From Hyphomicrobium_A sp964405975 (GTDB lineage: Bacteria; Pseudomonadota; Alphaproteobacteria; Rhizobiales; Hyphomicrobiaceae): DNA of 28,698 bases. Below the pieces are notes generated by a model. The model was not told the DNA's origin, did no database searches, and saw only the letters and a program-made list of their open reading frames with translations. The translations under genes and the position numbers were made by a program. Shown here one piece after another: positions 1 to 8,183 of the stretch. Every line of letters begins with the position of its first letter. The first letter of the stretch is position 1. The stretch spans positions 1 to 28,698 of the forward strand of contig CAYOPW010000034.1 in assembly GCA_964405975.1 (NCBI GenBank), in the 5' to 3' direction.

Positions 1-792
1 ATTATGGTCACCAACGACGACGGCATCGGGGCGCACGGACTGGACGTCCTGCGCCAGATCGCTTTGCAGCTGTCGTCCGACGTGTGGGTTATCGCGCCGG
101 AAGTGAACCAAAGCGGCGCTTCGCATTCGCTTACCTTGCATGAACCGCTGCGCTTCCGGGAGGCGGACGATCGCACGTTCGTTATCCGCGGCACGCCGAC
201 CGACTGCGTGATAATGGGTGTCCGTCATCTTCTTCTCGAAAAACGGCCCGACCTGATTTTGTCAGGCGTCAATCACGGCTCGAATCTCGGCGAGGACGTG
301 ACGTATTCAGGCACTATTGCCGCCGCCAGCGAAGGGACGCTCTTAGGCATACGATCCATTGCGCTGAGCCAAACCGGGGGGTCGATGGAGGAGGAAGGAA
401 AGGTGCATTGGGAGACGCCGCTGTCACACGGCCCGGCTCTCATCTCCAAGCTGTTGGCAACGGGTTGGGCGACCGGGATCGTTATCAATGTCAACTTTCC
501 GGCCTGCTCGCCGGAAAAAGTCGCTGGAATCGAAGTGACAGCACAAGGGCGCCGCGACCAAGCGCTTCTTCACATCGACAAGCGCGCCGATCCGTGGGGA
601 ACACCATACTACTGGTTCGGTTTCGAACGCCCGCCAACGACGTATGCCAAGGGCAGTGATCTTGCCGCTGTCGACAACGGCGCTATTTCGGTGACGCCGC
701 TGTGTTTGAATCTCACCGATCGCGAGACATGCGCCAGGCTGGAAGACGCCTTCGCACCCGCAGCACCAAAGACGCCTGCCACCCACGGCTAA
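1..792 (+). CDS. surE: 5'/3'-nucleotidase SurE, 5'-truncated by the window edge
   Basis: SurE is a metal-dependent nucleoside monophosphate phosphatase of the cytoplasm, linked to stress survival and nucleotide salvage. The reading frame is open from base 1 and the first visible residues (I-M-V-T-N-D-D-G) match the SurE N-terminus, which normally has two or three more residues, so the true start lies just outside the window; the ATG at 4 is probably internal. The NDDG motif gives the paired metal-binding aspartates. The second family signature, SGVNHGSNLGEDVTYSGT, supplies the metal-binding Asn and the phosphate-pocket residues. Visible length (about 263 residues) fits the family. In many alphaproteobacteria pcm follows surE; here the next gene is the NlpD-like gene after a 257-base gap. 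Confidence 0.95.
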   Translation: MMVTNDDGIGAHGLDVLRQIALQLSSDVWVIAPEVNQSGASHSLTLHEPLRFREADDRTFVIRGTPTDCVIMGVRHLLLEKRPDLILSGVNHGSNLGEDVTYSGTIAAASEGTLLGIRSIALSQTGGSMEEEGKVHWETPLSHGPALISKLLATGWATGIVINVNFPACSPEKVAGIEVTAQGRRDQALLHIDKRADPWGTPYYWFGFERPPTTYAKGSDLAAVDNGAISVTPLCLNLTDRETCARLEDAFAPAAPKTPATHG

Positions 793-1001
793 CGCGCCTT
801 GACTTGGCCCTTGTCTGGTCTCGCTGTTGTCCTCATGGCGGCACAATCACTTCGTAGATAAGTCCCCACGAGCGCGATCATGACTTTCGTCCCGTCGATC
901 TTGTGCGCTTGCCAGAGCAAAAAGTTCGATGGCGACAACGGGCTTGGGACCAAGGATTGATACATGCGCATTGAGGCGATGCTGGCGCAACTCCGCCGCC
1001 G

Positions 1002-1031
1002 TTAAGGACCCGTTAACTCCTTAATGGTTAA
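1002..1031 (+). promoter_or_regulatory. CtrA-like binding site upstream of the LysM/LytM gene
   Basis: TTAA (1002-1005), seven bases, TTAAC (1013-1017) is an exact match to the CtrA full-site consensus TTAA-N7-TTAAC. Two more TTAA half-sites follow at 1021 and 1028. The GTG start of the LysM/LytM gene is only 33 bases past the full site, so the site probably lies at or near the promoter. CtrA is the alphaproteobacterial cell-cycle response regulator and controls division and envelope genes in its relatives; binding here is inferred from sequence. The remainder of the 793-1001 gap shows no gene or other convincing signal. Confidence 0.6.
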
Positions 1032-1049
1032 GGAAAGGTAGGAGTAAAG

Positions 1050-2429
1050 GTGCGTATCATGCTGAGTATTGAGCGTTCTTGCAGCGGCCGTAAGAAATTC
1101 AATCGTGCCGCACATATCGTTACCGCGTTGGCGATCGCTGGTGTAGCCAGCGGCTGTAGCGCGGACATTACCCGCTTCGATTACCCGACCTTCAACCTCA
1201 CGGGCGACAGTCCGAAATCGACGGCGTCGATCGAGACGCCGCGTGAGCCTGTGTATGGTGGCCAGAGTTATGCCGCTAACGGCCGAGGTTCTGTAGCCTC
1301 GGGCTCATACAACAAAAGCAGCTACTCCCCGCCGCCGCGGTACAACGACAATACCATTGAAACCGCAAGGCTCTCGCCGCCAGTTAACACCGTGCGCTCG
1401 TATGAGAACACGCGCCGCTATGACCAACAGCCTCCGGCCCGTCAGGCTGCGTCATATCGAAGCCCAGGCGAAAGCATCGAGGTGCAACCAGGCGATACGC
1501 TTTATGGCCTGTCGCGCCGCTACAACGTGTCTGTTTCGGAGCTGATGGAGACGAACGGTCTAAGCAATCCCAACCTGCAGCCAGGTCAGAAGCTGACCCT
1601 GCCCGCGGGCCGCACAGGTATCAGTGCTCCGGCGCGCGAGACCCGCCCAGCCCGGGCTCCTGCCAGCTTATCTCCTTCGCTTGAGGGCAAGTACAGCGGC
1701 TCGCACACAGTCGCGCACGGAGAGTCTCTTTATGGAATCTCAAGGCGCCATGGTGTGAGCGTTGCTGAGCTTCAGCAAGTGAATGGCATTGATAATCCGC
1801 GTACCGTTCGTGTTGGGACCGTTCTCAAAGTCCCCGGAAGCGTCGCGGCCGGTTCGCACCAAAAGCCTACGCGCTCGCGCATCATTCAGCCGCCACGCTA
1901 CTCTCAGTCCCAAAAGCCAACGGTGATAAATCAGCGCACGACGCGCCTTGCGGCTCTCGAAACGGGCACAGCCACGGACGCCGCTCCGGTTGCCAAGAGC
2001 GTCCGCACACAACGGGTTGCGCTCGCGGCACCGGCCGCTGCGTCTGCCAGCAACAAGCTGCGCTGGCCTGCGCAGGGACGCATTGTAAGCGGCTTCGGCC
2101 GACGCAATGATGGTACGCACAACGACGGCATCAATATCTCGATGCCGCTCGGTACCGAAGTGCACGCGGCCGAAAGCGGCGTCGTTGCCTATGCGGGTTC
2201 CGAACTCAAAGGCTACGGCAACCTAGTGCTTCTGCGTCACGACAACGGCTGGGTAACGGCGTATGCGCACAACGAGCAGCTGACCGTGAAGCGCGGCGAC
2301 AAGGTGCAGCGCGGTCAGGTCATCGCCAGGGCCGGCCGAACCGGTTCGGTCGACCAGCCCCAGCTCCACTTCGAGCTGCGTCAGGGCTCCAAGCCCGTCG
2401 ACCCCCTGCCATTCCTTGCGCGGCTCTAA
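1050..2429 (+). CDS. LysM/M23-fold lipoprotein, NlpD-like murein hydrolase activator
   Basis: The GTG at 1050 is preceded by GGAG at 1041-1044; an ATG at 1059 is an alternative. The signal peptide ends in a lipobox-like GVASGC, making Cys36 the probable lipidated residue. A Ser/Pro/Tyr-rich linker leads to LysM1 (about residues 142-185) and LysM2 (about 219-262), which bind peptidoglycan, and then an M23/LytM domain (about 340-455). The LytM metal site is degenerate: the usual HxGxD is NDGIN (358-362), and the usual HLH reads QLH (438-440). This pattern is typical of NlpD/EnvC-type activators, which stimulate amidases instead of cutting murein themselves. Likely role: daughter-cell separation at the envelope. 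The CtrA-like site upstream agrees with cell-cycle control. Confidence 0.9.
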   Translation: MRIMLSIERSCSGRKKFNRAAHIVTALAIAGVASGCSADITRFDYPTFNLTGDSPKSTASIETPREPVYGGQSYAANGRGSVASGSYNKSSYSPPPRYNDNTIETARLSPPVNTVRSYENTRRYDQQPPARQAASYRSPGESIEVQPGDTLYGLSRRYNVSVSELMETNGLSNPNLQPGQKLTLPAGRTGISAPARETRPARAPASLSPSLEGKYSGSHTVAHGESLYGISRRHGVSVAELQQVNGIDNPRTVRVGTVLKVPGSVAAGSHQKPTRSRIIQPPRYSQSQKPTVINQRTTRLAALETGTATDAAPVAKSVRTQRVALAAPAAASASNKLRWPAQGRIVSGFGRRNDGTHNDGINISMPLGTEVHAAESGVVAYAGSELKGYGNLVLLRHDNGWVTAYAHNEQLTVKRGDKVQRGQVIARAGRTGSVDQPQLHFELRQGSKPVDPLPFLARL

Positions 2430-2452
2430 AGCAGCACTTGGATCGGTCACAT

Positions 2453-2791
2453 CTAGGGCGACATGCCGAACGATTTGCGTAGCTCGTCCTTGGCGCGTTC
2501 CAGAACACGTTTGCGCTCACGTGTGAGGTTTGTGCCCGCGCGATTGATGTAGAATGTTAGCATTGACATGGCGGAACGATAGGGATCGGACTTGCGCCGA
2601 TGGCTTTGCTCCGCGGAGCGCTTAAGCGATGCCGCGATCTCTTTAGGGTCATTAAGCGTGAATACGTTTCGCTCCAAATCCAGAGCGTCGCTGTGCTCGG
2701 TGACGTCTTGCGACCACCGCCTCGCGGGTTTATGGCCACGCGGTTTTGCGCTTTTTTTTGGCTTCGATGCGGTGTGCTTCGTTGCAGTCAT
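2453..2791 (-). CDS. DUF3175 domain-containing protein
   Basis: This is a small, very basic protein (112 residues) of the DUF3175 family, whose function is unknown. A Lys-rich N-terminal tail precedes the family core, recognisable by RWSQDVTEHSDALDLE, then NVFTLNDPKEIAASLKRSAE, then SPYRSAMSMLTFYINRAG-like text, and ends in a Lys/Arg-rich helix. No signal peptide or membrane segment is visible. It starts 24 bases downstream of the DUF815 gene on the same strand, so the two probably share a transcript. It converges with the NlpD-like gene with only 23 bases between them. The charge suggests nucleic-acid contact, which is a guess. Confidence 0.85.
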   Translation of the reverse strand: MTATKHTASKPKKSAKPRGHKPARRWSQDVTEHSDALDLERNVFTLNDPKEIAASLKRSAEQSHRRKSDPYRSAMSMLTFYINRAGTNLTRERKRVLERAKDELRKSFGMSP

Positions 2792-2815
2792 CGCGGCCTC
2801 GCGAATTTGACATGT

Positions 2816-3694
2816 TTAGAGCTTGCAACCCATGCGTCCGGAGAGGTCCTGAATGAATTGCCAAGCGACGCGGCCAGAGCGCGCACCGCGCGTCATGCTC
2901 CACTTCAGCGCCGCGCGATCGAGCTCTTCGGCGCCGACTTTCAGCTTATAGTGCGCCGCATACCCGCGAACCATGTCGAGGAACTCGTCCTGGCTGCAGT
3001 TGTGAAAGCCGAGCCACAGGCCAAAACGATCTGACAGCGAAACCTTCTCCTCTACGGCCTCCGACGGGTTGATCGCGGTTGAGCGCTCGTTTTCCACCAT
3101 ATCGCGCGGCATAAGGTGGCGGCGATTGGACGTCGCATAGAAGATGACATTCTCCGGACGGCCCTCAATGCCGCCTTCAAGAACCGCCTTGAGGGACTTG
3201 TAGCTTGTGTCGTCCTTATCGAAGGAAAGGTCGTCGCAGAAAACGAGAAAGCGATGATCGCTGCCGCGCATAGCCGATAGGCAGCCGGGAAGCGAGGAGA
3301 TGTCCTCGCGGTGGATTTCAACGAGCTTCAAGTCAAGCCCGGCCGCGTTCAGGTCTTTGGCAAGCCGGTTGCGCACGTCTGCGTGCACGGCTTTGACGAG
3401 CGAAGACTTGCCCATGCCGCGCGCGCCCCAAAGGAGCGCATTGTTGGCCGGCAGTCCGCGTGCAAACCGTTCAGTATTGTCGACGAGCTGCGGCGCGATG
3501 TGCTCCAGCCCTTTAAGGAGCGTAAGCGGCAGGCGATTGACGTTTTGGACGGGATCAAATTTTTGCCGGTCGGCCTGCCAGACAAACGCCTCGGCGACCT
3601 CAAAATCAGGCTCGTCCGGCGCGCGCGGCGCAAGCCGCTCCAGGGCGGCGGCAAGGCGCTCCAGGCGCTGTAAAAGCATCGTTTCGTCGTTCAT
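2816..3694 (-). CDS. DUF815 family AAA-type ATP-binding protein
   Basis: A 292-residue P-loop protein of the DUF815 family. The N-terminal part is helical (LQRLERLAAALERLAP), then NALLWGARGMGKSSLVKAV carries the Walker A motif (GARGMGKS). FLVFCDDLSFD supplies a Walker B-like stretch, and VIFYATSNRRHLMPRDM resembles a sensor-1 segment followed by an Arg-rich stretch. DUF815 proteins are predicted AAA+ ATPases without an established substrate. Its place between nlpD-like and yajC-secDF recurs in related Hyphomicrobiales, in my recollection. It probably leads the two-gene minus-strand unit with the DUF3175 gene. No obvious Shine-Dalgarno is seen before the ATG at 3694, so the start is less certain than the family. 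Confidence 0.9.
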   Translation of the reverse strand: MNDETMLLQRLERLAAALERLAPRAPDEPDFEVAEAFVWQADRQKFDPVQNVNRLPLTLLKGLEHIAPQLVDNTERFARGLPANNALLWGARGMGKSSLVKAVHADVRNRLAKDLNAAGLDLKLVEIHREDISSLPGCLSAMRGSDHRFLVFCDDLSFDKDDTSYKSLKAVLEGGIEGRPENVIFYATSNRRHLMPRDMVENERSTAINPSEAVEEKVSLSDRFGLWLGFHNCSQDEFLDMVRGYAAHYKLKVGAEELDRAALKWSMTRGARSGRVAWQFIQDLSGRMGCKL

Positions 3695-3819
3695 TCGTGC
3701 GTCTCATAAGCGCAGTTGAAATATGGGTTTTCCAGCATCGTTGATAGCGACTGCTTGTATCGCGGCAAGAGGGCCCAAGTCACTTATCTTGTGACCATTT
3801 CGTAATCGAGGCAGGGCGG

Positions 3820-3847
3820 TTGCAAAGCCGTCGCGCCGCACTATAGT
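3820..3847 (+). promoter_or_regulatory. Candidate sigma70-type promoter for yajC-secDF
   Basis: TTGCAA (3820-3825), a 16-base spacer and TATAGT (3842-3847) form a housekeeping-like promoter about 90 bases before yajC. It lies in the 243-base divergent gap between the DUF815 gene and yajC. No transcription data support it. Confidence 0.45.
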
Positions 3848-3937
3848 CACGGCACTTTTCAAGCAGGGCAGACGCTGGACGGCTGCGTTCGGGCGGTCCT
3901 GGCCCCCTGTTGCCCCCAATCCAAAGGGAACAACGTC

Positions 3938-4264
3938 ATGTTTATCACTCCTGCCTTCGCCCAGACAGGTGTCGGAAGTGACCCGTTCACGAGCCTCTTA
4001 ATCCCGATGCTGGCGATGATCGCCATCTTCTATTTTCTAGTTATTCGTCCCCAGCAGCAGCGCTCCAAAGCTCATCGTGAGCAGGTTAGCAAGGTGCGGC
4101 GCGGGGATACGGTCGTGACGTCAAATGGGTTTGTCGGCAAGGTGACCAAGGCGAGCGACAACTCCGATGAGATTGAGGTGGAGCTCAGCGACACCATGCG
4201 TGTGCGGGTCGTGAAGTCGACGCTTATGGATGTGCGCGGCAGGGGCGAGCCCGTTAAAGAATGA
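3938..4264 (+). CDS. yajC: Sec translocase accessory subunit YajC
   Basis: YajC is a small inner-membrane protein that forms a complex with SecD and SecF and associates with SecYEG. The 108-residue product has a short N-terminus, one transmembrane helix (about residues 18-36, ending FYFLVIRPQQQR, the family signature), and then a cytoplasmic domain with VRRGDTVVTSNGFVGKV, another signature. AAGGGA lies just before the ATG. It is the first gene of yajC-secD-secF, 56 bases upstream of secD. Confidence 0.96.
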   Translation: MFITPAFAQTGVGSDPFTSLLIPMLAMIAIFYFLVIRPQQQRSKAHREQVSKVRRGDTVVTSNGFVGKVTKASDNSDEIEVELSDTMRVRVVKSTLMDVRGRGEPVKE

Positions 4265-4320
4265 ACGTGAGGCGCAAGCCGCGCTGATCATAACGAGACG
4301 CATAGAGAGATAAGTCCGCG

Positions 4321-5934
4321 ATGCTGCACTTTGAACGCTGGAAAATCATTGCGATCGCAGTGGTCTGTCTTGCCGGCATCATCTTTGCGATGCCGAACCT
4401 GTTTTCCAAGCAGACGGTCGACGGCTGGCCCTCGTGGATGCCACACCGTCAGCTTCCGCTGGGCCTGGACTTGCGCGGCGGTGCTCACTTGCTGCTTTCA
4501 ATGGACACTGTCGAGCTGGAGAAGGATTGGCTCCTTACCCTGCGCGGCGATGTGAGGAAGCAATTGCGCGACGCCAGGATAGGCTTTACCGGACTGGGAA
4601 TCACAGGAAATTCCGTGCAGGTTCGCATCGCCAAGCCCGAGCAGACCGAACGTGCCTATGCCGAACTCAAGAAAATGGTTCAGCCGCTTGGCAATCCAAT
4701 TCTTGGGACCAGCGGGGAAGACATTGAAGTTATTCAAATCGGGCCCGATGCTCTTTCTGTGCGCCCGACCTCCCAGGGTATGCAACAACGTCTTACCAGT
4801 GCGGCGAGTGCATCGGTGGAAACGGTGCGGCGTCGTGTGGACAGTCTCGGCACGACGGAACCCACCATCGTGCGCCAGGGCGAGAACCGCATTCTCGTTC
4901 AGGTGCCGGGCTTTGATGACACGCGCACACTGAAAGATGTCATCGGCCAGACTGCGAAGTTGACCTTCCACGCCGTGCATCCGCGCTCTACGGCGGAAGA
5001 GGCAAGGCAAACCCGCGTGCCGCTTGGCTACAAGATCTACCCTTCTGATGAAAGCGAAGGTGGCCGCGAGTTCTTGCTGGAGGAGCGGCCGGTGGTTTCA
5101 GGCGAGGACCTGGTCGATGCGCAGCCGGGCTTCGATCAGCGCACCAACGAGCCAATCATTACCTTCCGCTTCAACCAGTCTGGTGCACGCAAGTTTGGGC
5201 GCTTCACAAAAGACAACGTCGGAGTGCCGTTCGCCATCGTGCTTGATAACAAGGTGCTCTCCGCTCCGGTCATTCGCGAACCTATTCTCGGCGGTTCTGG
5301 ACAGATTTCAGGCAGCTTTACTGTCGAGTCAGCCAACAATCTCGCCATCCAGTTGCGCTCCGGCGCCTTGCCCACAAAGCTGACAATCGTCGAGGAGCGA
5401 ACTGTCGGTCCCTCACTGGGCGCTGACTCCATCGAGGCCGGTGAGTTTGCTGTCACGGTTGGTACGATTGCCGTTGCGGGGTTCATGATCTTTGCGTACG
5501 GGCTGTTCGGCTTGTTTGCGGTCATCGCGGTCTTGATCAACCTCACGCTGATCATTGCGGCGATGACGCTTATGGGGTCAACACTGACACTGCCGGGCAT
5601 CGCAGGGCTCGTGCTTACGGTAGGCATGGCGGTTGACGCCAACGTGCTGATTTATGAGCGCATCCGAGAAGAGTTGCGCGGTGGCAAGACGCCGATCTCC
5701 GCGGTGGAAGCCGGCTTTACGAAGGCGTTCGTGACAATTCTCGATTCCAATCTCACGACCCTCATCGCGGCCATCGTGATGTTTTGGCTGGGTTCGGGCC
5801 CCATCCGCGGCTTTGCCGTCACGCTTTCTCTAGGCATTTTCGGGACCATTTTCACCGCGTTCACGGTCACGCGGCTCTTGGTCTCGTTGTGGATAGCCGC
5901 GCAGAAAACTCGCAAGATTCCAGCTCCGATTTAA
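4321..5934 (+). CDS. secD: Protein translocase subunit SecD
   Basis: SecD is an RND-type inner-membrane protein that uses the proton gradient to complete SecYEG-driven export. The 537-residue product has an N-terminal transmembrane helix (about 9-26), then LGLDLRGGAHLLLSMD, the SecD D1 signature. A large periplasmic P1 region follows, including ETVRRRVDSLGTTEPTI and the segment ending SGSFTVESANNLAIQLRSGA. Five C-terminal helices carry LTVGMAVDANVLIYERIREE, the conserved motif with the transport-linked Asp. Length and order are normal for an alphaproteobacterial SecD. secF follows after 23 bases, so the two are co-transcribed with yajC. Confidence 0.97.
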   Translation: MLHFERWKIIAIAVVCLAGIIFAMPNLFSKQTVDGWPSWMPHRQLPLGLDLRGGAHLLLSMDTVELEKDWLLTLRGDVRKQLRDARIGFTGLGITGNSVQVRIAKPEQTERAYAELKKMVQPLGNPILGTSGEDIEVIQIGPDALSVRPTSQGMQQRLTSAASASVETVRRRVDSLGTTEPTIVRQGENRILVQVPGFDDTRTLKDVIGQTAKLTFHAVHPRSTAEEARQTRVPLGYKIYPSDESEGGREFLLEERPVVSGEDLVDAQPGFDQRTNEPIITFRFNQSGARKFGRFTKDNVGVPFAIVLDNKVLSAPVIREPILGGSGQISGSFTVESANNLAIQLRSGALPTKLTIVEERTVGPSLGADSIEAGEFAVTVGTIAVAGFMIFAYGLFGLFAVIAVLINLTLIIAAMTLMGSTLTLPGIAGLVLTVGMAVDANVLIYERIREELRGGKTPISAVEAGFTKAFVTILDSNLTTLIAAIVMFWLGSGPIRGFAVTLSLGIFGTIFTAFTVTRLLVSLWIAAQKTRKIPAPI

Positions 5935-5957
5935 AGCTCTAATGAGAGGCAACAAGA

Positions 5958-6899
5958 ATGTTCAAGGGCGTCGACTTCTTTCCGCACGGAACCAAAATTC
6001 CGGTGATGGAATGGCGTCGTTTCTGCGTCGGCATTTCGCTGATCGCCGCGATGCTCGCTATCGCTCTGCTGTCGACGAGGGGCCTGAACTTCGGTATCGA
6101 CTTTAAAGGCGGATCACTTTTTGAGATCCAGACCAAATCCGGAAACGTCGACATCGCGGATCTACGGTCGCGGTTAGGCGGGCTTGGTCTCGGCGAAGTG
6201 CAAATCCAGGGACTTGATGATCCCAGGGATGCTCTCATCCGTGTCGAGCAACAAGAGGGCGGCGAGGACGCTCAGCAGGCGGCGGCAAGCAAGGTGCAGA
6301 ATGCGCTGGGCGAGGAAATTGAAATCCGCCGCGTCGAGGTTGTTGGCCCGGCGGTTTCCGGTGAACTTCAGCAGGCTGGCATCATTGCCGTGGCCGTCGC
6401 CATCCTCGGCATCTTGCTTTACATCTGGTTCCGCTTTGAATGGCAATTCGGTGTCGCGGCGATCCTCGCCCTCGTCCACGACATCGTGATTACCATGGGA
6501 CTATTCAGCCTATTGGGGTTCAGCTTTGGGCTGTCCGAGGTGGCGGCCCTTTTGACGCTTGCTGGCTATTCCATCAACGATAGCGTCGTGGTCTTCGATA
6601 GAATCCGAGAGAATTTGCGTCGCTATAAGAAGATGCCACTCGTCGAACTTCTAAACTTGTCGATCAATGAAATGCTGTCACGTACCGTGATAACATCGAC
6701 GACGACGTTCCTTGCGGTGCTGGCGCTTTATGTGTTCGGTACCGAGGTTATCCGCGGATTCTCCTTTGCCATGCTATTTGGAATCCTGATCGGAACGTGG
6801 TCGTCGGTCTTCATTGCCTCTCCATTCCTTCTTTGGGTTGGTATTAAGCGTGACTGGAGCGGGGCGGTCGCAAAAGGGACGGCAACGGGACGCGCTTAA
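5958..6899 (+). CDS. secF: Protein translocase subunit SecF
   Basis: SecF partners SecD in the SecDF-YajC export motor. The 313-residue product has an N-terminal helix, the signature LNFGIDFKGGSLFEIQ, a short periplasmic P4 domain, and five C-terminal helices with LTLAGYSINDSVVVFDRIRE, the counterpart of the SecD motif. It is followed after 26 bases by an Mth938-like gene, with no terminator apparent between them, so the transcript may continue. Confidence 0.97.
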   Translation: MFKGVDFFPHGTKIPVMEWRRFCVGISLIAAMLAIALLSTRGLNFGIDFKGGSLFEIQTKSGNVDIADLRSRLGGLGLGEVQIQGLDDPRDALIRVEQQEGGEDAQQAAASKVQNALGEEIEIRRVEVVGPAVSGELQQAGIIAVAVAILGILLYIWFRFEWQFGVAAILALVHDIVITMGLFSLLGFSFGLSEVAALLTLAGYSINDSVVVFDRIRENLRRYKKMPLVELLNLSINEMLSRTVITSTTTFLAVLALYVFGTEVIRGFSFAMLFGILIGTWSSVFIASPFLLWVGIKRDWSGAVAKGTATGRA

Positions 6900-6925
6900 G
6901 AGCGGCGCTCCAGAAGAGGAGCACG

Positions 6926-7303
6926 ATGTCATCGGCTCCAGCTCACTATCCGGCGCGCGCACCTATCGATGCCTATGGCAACGGCGGTTTCCGGTTTGCC
7001 GACATGAGCCATCGCGGCTCGATCCTGATCGTGCCAAGCGGCATCTATGCTTGGGGCGTTACCAATATGGACGACGTCGATGCGGATCGATGTGCGCCGT
7101 TCTTTCGCGAATTGAAACCACCGGCCTTTGTATTGCTGGGAACGGGTGTGACTCACGTCATGCCTGATGCAGCGTTGCGCGAAACATTCGCAAACGCCGG
7201 TCTCGGTCTGGAGCCGATGAGCACGGGCGCGGCGTGCCGGACCTATAACGTGCTGTTAGCTGAAGGCCGCGATCTTGGCGCAGCGTTCATTGCCGTCGAC
7301 TAG
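6926..7303 (+). CDS. Mth938-like (DUF498/NDUFAF3-related) domain protein
   Basis: A 125-residue protein of the Mth938-like fold family, which includes the mitochondrial complex I assembly factor NDUFAF3. Family features seen are PIDAYGNGGFRFADMSHRGS near the N-terminus, SIL-type strands followed by YAWGV, and PPAFVLLGTGVTHVMPD. AGGAG lies five bases or so before the ATG. The next gene resembles NDUFAF6, another complex I assembly factor, which makes a role in respiratory complex assembly plausible for both. That functional link is inference from the eukaryotic homologues and adjacency. Confidence 0.88.
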   Translation: MSSAPAHYPARAPIDAYGNGGFRFADMSHRGSILIVPSGIYAWGVTNMDDVDADRCAPFFRELKPPAFVLLGTGVTHVMPDAALRETFANAGLGLEPMSTGAACRTYNVLLAEGRDLGAAFIAVD

Positions 7304-7316
7304 AAGAGGGCAAGGT

Positions 7317-8150
7317 GTGACGCGGGAGAGTGGTAAGCGCCGGGCGGCAGAGGCTGTTGTGCGAGAGGCGGCGCGTAGGACCGAGCCTGACCGCTACCTT
7401 GCAGCGCTCTTGGCTCCGCAGGCGGTGAGTTCTGACTTGATCGCACTCGCCGCATTTGTGGGTGACATCGCCCGCATTGTCCACGCTGTGAGCGACCCCA
7501 TGATGGGTGAGCTCCGGCTGCAATGGTGGCGGGACGCACTCGTCAATCTGCGTAGAGGCACGGCGACGGGGAGCCCAATCGCTGATACAGTCGGCGCGGT
7601 CATGCGCTCATGTGCGCTGCCCGAAGCGTTGTTTATGTCTATCATCGATGCGCGTTCACGAGATCTCGATGCACAGGAGCCCCTGTCCGACACAGCGGTC
7701 GAATCCTATTTCAACGATACTGAGGGTGCGGCGTTTCAACTCGCAGGCCATGTCCTGGGCGTCAATGAGCAGCCCGGAGTGCCCGGACTTATGTTTGCGG
7801 CCGGGCAGGCCTACGGCAGTGTGCGCCTGCTGCATTCCTTGCCACGCACGCTTGCGACTGGGCGCGCTCCAGCACCGTTTGCGGGGGTGGCAGGAGCGAT
7901 CGATGACGGCGGAGCCGCGCTCACCGCCTCAATGCGCGATTCGACCATAAGGTGGCTTGAGGAAGCCCGCCGTCGTGCGCGTGAGGCACCGCCGGCCGCC
8001 CTTCCTGCGATTCTGCCGCTTGCCCTCGTGGAGCCCTATTTGAAGGCTTTGGAGAGGCAGGGTCCCAACTCAGTCAGACAGACGGCCGATATCTTACCGC
8101 TGAGGCGGGTCTGGCAGCTCTGGCGTGCTAGCGTGTTTGGTCGCATCTGA
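7317..8150 (+). CDS. Squalene/phytoene synthase-family protein, NDUFAF6-like
   Basis: Start chosen at the GTG at 7317, which has GAGGG at 7306-7310; the frame is open up to a TTG at 7275, but that would overlap the preceding gene. The 277-residue product has the all-alpha squalene/phytoene synthase fold (for example GELRLQWWRDAL at about 64-75, AFQLAGHVLG at 139-148, AGQAYGSVRLL at 162-172). The Asp-rich prenyl-diphosphate motifs (DDxxD/DxxED) are not seen: the first site reads FVGDIARIVH, and the second has no acidic cluster. This is the NDUFAF6-like branch, linked in mitochondria to complex I assembly. It is unlikely to make squalene or phytoene. Confidence 0.85.
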   Translation: MTRESGKRRAAEAVVREAARRTEPDRYLAALLAPQAVSSDLIALAAFVGDIARIVHAVSDPMMGELRLQWWRDALVNLRRGTATGSPIADTVGAVMRSCALPEALFMSIIDARSRDLDAQEPLSDTAVESYFNDTEGAAFQLAGHVLGVNEQPGVPGLMFAAGQAYGSVRLLHSLPRTLATGRAPAPFAGVAGAIDDGGAALTASMRDSTIRWLEEARRRAREAPPAALPAILPLALVEPYLKALERQGPNSVRQTADILPLRRVWQLWRASVFGRI

Positions 8151-8183
8151 CTCCTAAGTGCCGCATGTGGCGGAGGTTGACGC

